In this document: positions 6,076-9,988 of the stretch, one piece after another
Layout of the letters: the number at the start of each line of letters is the position of its first letter
Position numbering within the stretch: position 1 is the stretch's first letter
Origin: an uncultured Clostridia bacterium
Lineage (GTDB): Bacteria; Bacillota; Clostridia; Oscillospirales; Ruminococcaceae
Assembly (NCBI GenBank): GCA_947385505.1
Contig: CANDLP010000052.1
Location: 1-9,988 of the forward strand
DNA length: 9,988 nt
Direction of reading: 5' to 3'
Notes under the pieces: generated by a model
Databases searched by the model: none
Told to the model about the DNA's origin: nothing
Seen by the model: only the letters and a program-made list of their open reading frames with translations
Made by a program: the position numbers and the translations under genes

Positions 6076-6083
6076 GGTACACT
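6055..6083 (+). promoter_or_regulatory. Decayed repeat promoter ahead of the nucleotidyltransferase-like gene
   Basis: In the same phase as the array, CCTGCA (6055-6060), 17 bases and TACACT (6078-6083) with an extended TG (TGGTACACT) correspond to the TTTGCA-17-TGATATAAT of the intact units. It is weaker but would give a leader of about 40 bases to the start at 6132. It suggests that the gene's own promoter is a worn copy of the repeat promoter. Confidence 0.45.
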
Positions 6084-6131
6084 AAAATTACGGGTGGATA
6101 AAAATATACAAAACCGATCGGAGGTACGGAT

Positions 6132-6791
6132 ATGAAAATTTATGTAAAACAAATGTATGACTGGAATTATTATGCTTACTTTGCCGAAGAGGTTGACGAA
6201 CAGTATTGGGATTATTTTAAAAACGACCTTTGGTGGCAGATAGGCAGCAGCTTTATAAAGTCCTTTGACAATGTGCAGAATTTTCATTACTGTGCGAAAA
6301 ATTTTGACAAGTACGGTGAAATATCAATTAAACAGCAGTTGAAGATACTCCCCGCCCCTTGGGAAAAAGCATTGGATTTATTCGCCTGCGAGATGGAAAA
6401 GACAGGGGCGGACTGGTATGTAAACGGCAGCGCCGCTATGGTGCTTTGGGGTATTGATGTAGTTCCGAAGGACGTAAATATTATTATCCCCAATTATTCC
6501 GATTTCGATAAAGTCAGAAACCATTTCTGCAAGTTCGCCATAAGACCGATTGAAAGATGTGACAACTGGCTTATGAGCGGGTTGGGAACTGTTTTTATGG
6601 AAGCCGCTGTCGGCATTGCGTTTCATAATAAAGAGCTTGAACCGTATGATATGAGTAAGTTGGGGAAGGCGGTTCATAATGGGAAAAATATTTATATAGA
6701 GAGTTTAGAAACCTTAAGGAGAGATAATGAAAACTTTGGGCGGACGGAACGTGTGAAAGCGATTGAGGAAAAGATGAATCTAAACGGTTAA
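6132..6791 (+). CDS. Nucleotidyltransferase-fold protein (AbiEii/MNT-like), altered catalytic motif
   Basis: The 219-aa protein starts after GGAGGT seven bases upstream. Residues 1-75 are an aromatic-rich N-terminal part I do not recognise. From about 94 the sequence follows the minimal nucleotidyltransferase pattern: DWYVNGSAAMVLWGI (NGS 98-100, in place of hG[GS]), then PKDVNIII, where D114-V-N116 stands for the metal-binding Asp-x-Asp. The C-terminal end (YIESLETLRRDNENFG) resembles the closing helix segment of AbiEii- and MNT-type proteins. The second acidic residue is Asn, so transfer activity may be reduced or lost. Members of this superfamily include toxins, antitoxins and tRNA or antibiotic modifiers. 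The gene sits directly behind the 108-bp array and its terminator, which may control it. The overall function is not known. Confidence 0.7.
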   Translation: MKIYVKQMYDWNYYAYFAEEVDEQYWDYFKNDLWWQIGSSFIKSFDNVQNFHYCAKNFDKYGEISIKQQLKILPAPWEKALDLFACEMEKTGADWYVNGSAAMVLWGIDVVPKDVNIIIPNYSDFDKVRNHFCKFAIRPIERCDNWLMSGLGTVFMEAAVGIAFHNKELEPYDMSKLGKAVHNGKNIYIESLETLRRDNENFGRTERVKAIEEKMNLNG

Positions 6792-6808
6792 TCGTTTAGC
6801 GCTAATTA

Positions 6809-6843
6809 TCAATCGACAACAAAATTGTCTATACTTTGATTGA
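6809..6843. terminator. Weak hairpin between convergent genes
   Basis: TCAATC (6809-6814) pairs with GATTGA (6838-6843), and inside it GACAA (6815-6819) pairs with TTGTC (6825-6829), with a bulge on the 3' side. A 10-bp palindrome TTAGCGCTAA (6796-6805) lies just before. The gap separates the ends of the nucleotidyltransferase-like gene and the histidine kinase gene, so a terminator is expected here. There is no strong T-run. Confidence 0.35.
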
Positions 6844-6856
6844 GAACCAGTATTAA

Positions 6857-8044
6857 TCAGCCAAGTCCCAGCTTTACCCAGAACCTGTTTGTGCCCTCAT
6901 TGCTTTCCGCGAAAATTCGTCCGCCGTGCTCCTTTACAATATTTTCCGCAATAGAAAGTCCCAGACCGTAGCTTTTATTCATACTGCGGGCCTTATCGGC
7001 TCTGTAAAATCTCCTGAATATATTTTTCAAATCGGCTTTTGAAATAGTATCCCCGTGGCTTTCCATCAAAAGGAAACAGGCGTTTCCCCGCTTTTTAAGA
7101 CGGAGAACCGCTTCGGTATCGGGATAGGAATATTTTAAAGCATTGTCCAGCAATATATCGGCAAGCCTGCATAAATGCGAACGGTCCCCCTTTACCGTTA
7201 TGCCTTCTTCCGATTCAACACGCAGGGTTAAGCCTTTTTCATAATAAAGAGGATCAAAGGGCAGCGCCGAATCGGCTATCAATTTGCTGAAATCGACGCT
7301 TTCAAAGGCAGCTCCCTTTTGCGCGCCGCTTCTTGCCAGCTCCAAAAGACTTTCGGTAAGACCGCGCATCTGCTCCGCCATGGTTAAGATATTCTCGGCG
7401 AAGCGGGTGCGCTTTTTTTCGTCATACTTATTGTTTAACAGCAGTTCTGCGTTGGTCATAATTACCGTCAGCGGCGTTTTTAATTCGTGAGATGCGTCCG
7501 CAGCAAATTGTTTTTGCTGTTCCCATGCCGTTTCCACCGGTCTGACTATTCGCCGGGAAAGGATAAGGCTGATTGCGAAAAAAGCTCCCAACGCGAGAAC
7601 GGCGGTAAATATGCAGGTTCTTGCCAACCGAATCAGCATAGACTGCTCCAAAGACAAATCGAAAAAAGACGCGGACTTTTCCATAGGGGCATCCGTAACG
7701 CAATACCTGAGATTATAGTCTTTAAGCACACCCTCGTGTTTTCCGGAAGCCAGCGCGGCGTTAAAAATCCCGTCGGCAAGGTCAGTATCCGCATTTGCGG
7801 AAGCAATAAGCTCGCCGCGTGGCGTTTGCCGTATAATAAAAACCGAGTTCGGCAGTACGGGGAAATTTTCGGCGAAATGGTCTCCCCGCGGAGGCAGAGA
7901 AAGAGCCGCCCTTAGCTGCCGAAAGCTTTCCTTTTCCGAAGCGGAAGCGGTGAAAAAAATTATCAGAAAGAGTATAGCGGTCAGCATTACTGCAAAAATC
8001 GACATATTAACCAATAAAAATTTAATCTTGAGTTTTTTTATCAT
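6857..8044 (-). CDS. Membrane sensor histidine kinase, partner of the OmpR-family regulator
   Basis: The 395-aa protein has two membrane segments (about 9-31 and 141-163) framing an extracytoplasmic sensor region of some 110 residues. A kinase core follows. The phospho-acceptor is H186 in SHELKTPL, the N-box is LLDNALKYS (N301), the F-box is IFRRFYRAD, and the G2 box is SYGLGLSIAENIV. The G1 box reads ESHGDTIS instead of D-x-G-x-G, a variant of the kind seen in Gram-positive kinases. It autophosphorylates and passes phosphate to the neighbouring regulator. The start at 8044 has GGAGG six bases upstream and overlaps the regulator gene by 23 bases; an in-frame ATG at 8086 lies deeper in that gene with no such site. 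The signal sensed cannot be told. Confidence 0.93.
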   Translation of the reverse strand: MIKKLKIKFLLVNMSIFAVMLTAILFLIIFFTASASEKESFRQLRAALSLPPRGDHFAENFPVLPNSVFIIRQTPRGELIASANADTDLADGIFNAALASGKHEGVLKDYNLRYCVTDAPMEKSASFFDLSLEQSMLIRLARTCIFTAVLALGAFFAISLILSRRIVRPVETAWEQQKQFAADASHELKTPLTVIMTNAELLLNNKYDEKKRTRFAENILTMAEQMRGLTESLLELARSGAQKGAAFESVDFSKLIADSALPFDPLYYEKGLTLRVESEEGITVKGDRSHLCRLADILLDNALKYSYPDTEAVLRLKKRGNACFLLMESHGDTISKADLKNIFRRFYRADKARSMNKSYGLGLSIAENIVKEHGGRIFAESNEGTNRFWVKLGLG

Positions 8045-8711
8045 TTCCCGCCTCCAGATGATAGCCCAATCTCCGCACGGCTTCAATCCGCAGATCGGAG
8101 CCTATGCTTAAAAGCTTTTTTCTCAGAAATCCCACATATACCTCCACATGATTTTCAACGGCGTTGGAGTCAAATCCCCATACTTTTGTAAGCAGCGTTT
8201 CTTTTGAAACGTTGTTTTCTTTTGCCTGCATCAAAATACGCATTACATCAAATTCCCTTGCGGAAAGACGAACGCTTTTTTCTCCGCATATCAGCTTGCC
8301 TGATTCAAGGTCGAGAGCGGCATTGCCGAAAGAAAGCTCGTTTACCTGCGCGCCCTGCCGGCGAAGGAGAGCGTTGACGCAGGCCAACAGCTCCCTTGTG
8401 TCAAACGGTTTAGTCAGATAGTAGTCGGCGCCCGCGTTAAGTCCCTCTATCTTATCCTCCACTCCCGACCGCGCCGTCAGCATAAGTATAGGCGCAGAAC
8501 AGCGATCCGCGCGGACGCGCTTAGCCACCTCGTATCCGTCCATTTCAGGCATCATAACGTCCAGTATAACAAGATCGTATATTCCGAGTTCGGCGTATTC
8601 CATACCGCTTTTTCCGTCGTATACGGCTTCCGCGTCAAAGCCTTTTGATTGAAGCAGCTCGCATATGGAGTCCGCCAGCAGTTTTTCGTCTTCTATTACA
8701 AGTATTTTCAT
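8022..8711 (-). CDS. OmpR/PhoB-family response regulator
   Basis: The 229-aa protein has an N-terminal receiver domain (E7/D8/E9 acidic pocket, phospho-acceptor D51 in LVILDVMMPEMDG, T79, K101 in LTKPF). The C-terminal winged-helix domain ends in NHVEVYVGFLRKKL and VRRLGYHLEAG. Phosphorylation by the co-encoded kinase should drive binding to paired direct repeats in DNA. The start at 8711 has AAAGGAA a few bases upstream and begins MKILVIEDEK, as is usual. A longer frame from 8798 would start inside the MITE-like element and is rejected. It is divergent from the VTC-domain gene across a region with 11-base-spaced TTTCA boxes, so that gene and its own operon are the likely targets (inference). 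Confidence 0.95.
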   Translation of the reverse strand: MKILVIEDEKLLADSICELLQSKGFDAEAVYDGKSGMEYAELGIYDLVILDVMMPEMDGYEVAKRVRADRCSAPILMLTARSGVEDKIEGLNAGADYYLTKPFDTRELLACVNALLRRQGAQVNELSFGNAALDLESGKLICGEKSVRLSAREFDVMRILMQAKENNVSKETLLTKVWGFDSNAVENHVEVYVGFLRKKLLSIGSDLRIEAVRRLGYHLEAGNDKKTQD

Positions 8712-8750
8712 GGTTTTTCCTTTGTATGATATGAGTTGTTTATTGCTTAA

Positions 8751-8910
8751 GGACATATCTAAAAACCATAGTGCCTCAGATGCGCTGTCAGATTGCATAA
8801 ATTTGACGCAGGCAGGCTATCGCCTGTCAAGGAAAATTTGTGCGATATGACGGAAAATATGCAAGCGTATGAGTCTCTAAGGCTTTAGCCGGTGGTTTTT
8901 AGAGGTGCCC
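8751..8910. mobile_element. 160-bp MITE-like element with terminal inverted repeats, flanked by TTAA
   Basis: The ends GGACATATCTAAAAACCA (8751-8768) and, on the other strand, GGGCACCTCTAAAAACCA (8910-8893) match at 15 of 18 positions. TTAA flanks both sides directly (8747-8750, 8911-8914), as expected of a TTAA target duplication. The element has no protein-coding capacity and contains an internal short hairpin CAGGC-TATC-GCCTG (around 8813-8826). It lies between the regulator's promoter and its start codon, so it is transcribed as leader. The parent transposase is not in this window. Confidence 0.75.
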
Positions 8911-8918
8911 TTAATATA

Positions 8919-8947
8919 ATTATATTATCACTTTTTCCTGAAATCAA
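8919..8947 (-). promoter_or_regulatory. Promoter of the two-component operon
   Basis: On the - strand TTGATT (8947-8942), 17 bases, TATAAT (8924-8919). The expected start near 8912 falls at the edge of the MITE-like element. Removing the element (and one TTAA) would leave a leader of about 40 bases, a normal length. This suggests the element was inserted into the leader of an existing operon. Confidence 0.65.
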
Positions 8948-9019
8948 GCTGAAATTGCTGAAATAAACACCTTTCATTTATTTTTCACTTTCCTTTCATT
9001 TACATAAAAACCTTTTTCA
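8939..9019. promoter_or_regulatory. Probable OmpR-family operator: phased TTTCA boxes
   Basis: TTTCA occurs at 8972-8976, 8983-8987 and 8994-8998, exactly 11 bases apart. The flanking 11-mers at 8970-8980 and 8992-9002 are identical (CCTTTCATTTA). A further TTTCA is at 9015-9019. In the opposite orientation TGAAA lies at 8939-8943, 8950-8954 and 8959-8963, the outermost pair 11 apart, overlapping the -35 of the operon promoter. Direct repeats on an 11-base helical pitch are the known recognition pattern of OmpR/PhoB regulators. The adjacent regulator probably binds here and controls both divergent transcripts. Confidence 0.6.
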
Positions 9020-9038
9020 GCGTGAATTCAGTAAATTT

Positions 9039-9047
9039 TGCTACAAT
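9039..9047 (+). promoter_or_regulatory. Extended -10 promoter of the VTC-domain gene
   Basis: TGCTACAAT is an extended -10 element, about 36 bases before the start codon. The -35 position (AGCGTG, 17 bases upstream) does not fit consensus, as expected of a promoter that needs an activator. The TTTCA boxes begin some 40 bases further upstream. Confidence 0.55.
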
Positions 9048-9082
9048 ATCGTCACAGAGAAAAAAGAAAGGAAAAGTGAAAA

Positions 9083-9757
9083 ATGAAGTTTCGCCACGAA
9101 TGTAAGCATGAGATAAATTTTTCGGATATGACGGCTCTCACACAAAGATTAAACGCAGTAATGAAACGGGACGAAAACGGAACCGAAGCCGAAGGAAAAT
9201 ATTTTGTGCGAAGCCTGTATTTTGACGATTTATCGGACAAAGCGCTGAGGGAAAAAACGGACGGAATCAGCGTGCGGGAAAAATTCCGAATACGTTTTTA
9301 CAACAACGACTCATCCTTTATCCGGCTGGAAAAAAAGAGCAAGAGAAGCGGACTTTGCCGTAAGGAAAGCGAAATGCTCACAAAGCAGGAGGCGCAGCTG
9401 TTAGCCCAAGGGGAATACGGATGGCTGATAAATTCCGGACGTCCGCTTTTATATGAGCTGTATTCAAAAACGAGATCCGGTTTAATGCCGAAAACAATTG
9501 TGGATTATACACGGGAAGCTTTTGTGTATCCCTTCGGAAACGTAAGAATCACTTTAGACACATGTATAAGAACCGGGCTGTTTTGCACGGAACTTTTTGA
9601 CGAAAACTGCCCGACGGTGCCGATAAGGGGAGCGCCTATAATTCTGGAAATAAAGTGGGACGAATTTCTTCCTTGGCTTATACGTGATCTGGTACAGCTG
9701 GAAGGAAGACGCACCTCGTCTTTCTCAAAATATGCCGCCTGCCGTATATACGGCTGA
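9083..9757 (+). CDS. VTC-domain (CYTH-like) polyphosphate polymerase-type protein
   Basis: The 224-aa protein fits the VTC domain family, a triphosphate-tunnel fold first known from the yeast vacuolar polyphosphate polymerase Vtc4. Tunnel residues are recognisable: RHECK (4-8), VRSLYFDD (42-49), KFRIRFYN (67-74), RLEKKSK (81-87), DYTREAF (141-147), RITLD (155-159), ILEIKWD (187-193) and the closing SKYAACR (215-221). There is no membrane segment, so it is cytoplasmic or works with a membrane partner. In clostridia such genes often lie beside a DUF4956 membrane protein and CotH-like genes; none follows within this window. The start at 9083 has AAAGGAAAAG about eight bases upstream. Its substrate in bacteria of this type is not established. 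It is divergent from and probably regulated by the two-component system. Confidence 0.88.
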   Translation: MKFRHECKHEINFSDMTALTQRLNAVMKRDENGTEAEGKYFVRSLYFDDLSDKALREKTDGISVREKFRIRFYNNDSSFIRLEKKSKRSGLCRKESEMLTKQEAQLLAQGEYGWLINSGRPLLYELYSKTRSGLMPKTIVDYTREAFVYPFGNVRITLDTCIRTGLFCTELFDENCPTVPIRGAPIILEIKWDEFLPWLIRDLVQLEGRRTSSFSKYAACRIYG

Positions 9758-9758
9758 A

Positions 9759-9790
9759 CAGTTTAACGATAATAATAGCATTTTAAACTG
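9759..9790 (+). terminator. Possible hairpin after the VTC-domain gene
   Basis: CAGTTTAA (9759-9766) pairs perfectly with TTAAACTG (9783-9790) around a 16-base loop, two bases after the stop codon. No T-run follows, so it is a weak terminator candidate. Confidence 0.35.
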
Positions 9791-9810
9791 CGGGCGGGTA
9801 TCAGGAGCTG

Positions 9811-9890
9811 TCTGAAAAGCCGCAGTTTGCACAATTTCAACTAACCGCTGACGCTTTCTGCGCCAAAATGTACGGAATACTTTAGTATTT
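9811..9890. repeat. Dispersed intergenic repeat, copy B
   Basis: This is the counterpart of 4520-4600 in the same orientation. It contains the near-palindrome AATACTTTAGTATT, which in copy A is interrupted. Beyond it the sequence runs through CTGCGCTTTTTTCC and ACTAATAACC into the palindrome at 9950-9982. Copy B may therefore be the fuller version of a composite element of about 170 bases. Confidence 0.7.
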
Positions 9891-9949
9891 CTGCGCTTTT
9901 TTCCTTAAAATCCTCACGCGTTTAGTGAAATTGCATTATACTAATAACC

Positions 9950-9982
9950 ATTTGAATTGTGGATAAAATCCACAATTCAAAT
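9950..9982. repeat. Perfect 15-bp palindrome at the window end
   Basis: ATTTGAATTGTGGAT (9950-9964) and its exact complement (9968-9982) flank the loop AAA. With the preceding ATACTAAT and CC it resembles the - strand reading of the hairpin at 2055-2110 (ATACTAATCCCATTTTGAAC), so the two probably belong to one repeat family. The window ends six bases later, so whether more follows is unknown. Confidence 0.75.
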
Positions 9983-9988
9983 ACTTCG

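Noticed and set aside
8712..8798. N-terminal extension of the response regulator from 8798
   Set aside because: It starts inside the MITE-like element; the family-typical MKILVIEDE start at 8711 has its own ribosome site.
8665..8850. + strand frame of 61 codons over the regulator start and MITE
   Set aside because: It is antisense to a clear gene, runs into a mobile element and has no ribosome site or recognisable domain.

Overview
The window is a stretch of a low-to-mid GC Gram-positive genome, most likely an uncultured Clostridia (Bacillota). The evidence is strong AGGAGG-type ribosome binding sites, TTGACA/TATAAT promoters with extended -10 elements, and the gene families present: AraC/GyrI regulator, small flavoprotein, VTC-domain protein and an OmpR-type two-component system. 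The first 27 bases match the end of the Illumina TruSeq read-2 adapter. The window therefore begins at an untrimmed contig end, and bases 1-27 are not biological.

Region 1 (30-2040, + strand) is a tight operon: the tail of an unidentified upstream gene, a FabG-type ketoreductase, a FabZ-type dehydratase and a Cys-motif flavodoxin-family protein. The first two junctions are 4-base stop/start overlaps. A long hairpin (2055-2110) separates it from the convergent pair on the - strand (2110-3452): an AraC regulator with a GyrI-like ligand domain and a small Cys-containing companion. Divergent from these is an unrecognised 266-aa gene (3646-4446).

Region 2 (4488-6843) contains a divergent Fpg/Nei-type DNA glycosylase homologue on the - strand that lacks the usual catalytic N-terminus. 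Back-to-back with its promoter lies the most unusual object in the window: three identical 108-bp tandem units plus a fourth decayed one (5644-6074). Each unit carries its own extended -10 promoter, an inverted-repeat segment and a terminal hairpin. The array ends in a hairpin plus T-run just ahead of a gene for a nucleotidyltransferase-fold protein (6132-6791). The layout (promoter, repeated RNA-like units, terminator, gene) recalls type III toxin-antitoxin loci, although neither the repeats nor the protein match known members.

Region 3 (6857-9757) holds a histidine kinase and OmpR-family response regulator operon on the - strand. Divergent from it is a VTC/CYTH-fold polyphosphate-polymerase-like gene on the + strand. 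The shared upstream region has three TTTCA boxes at exact 11-base spacing, as expected of an OmpR-family operator. It also holds a 160-bp TTAA-flanked MITE-like element inserted between the response-regulator promoter and its start codon. The end of the window carries a second copy of a dispersed repeat first seen at 4520-4600, followed by a perfect 15-bp palindrome related to the hairpin at 2055-2110.

No tRNA, rRNA, CRISPR array or transposase gene was recognised.
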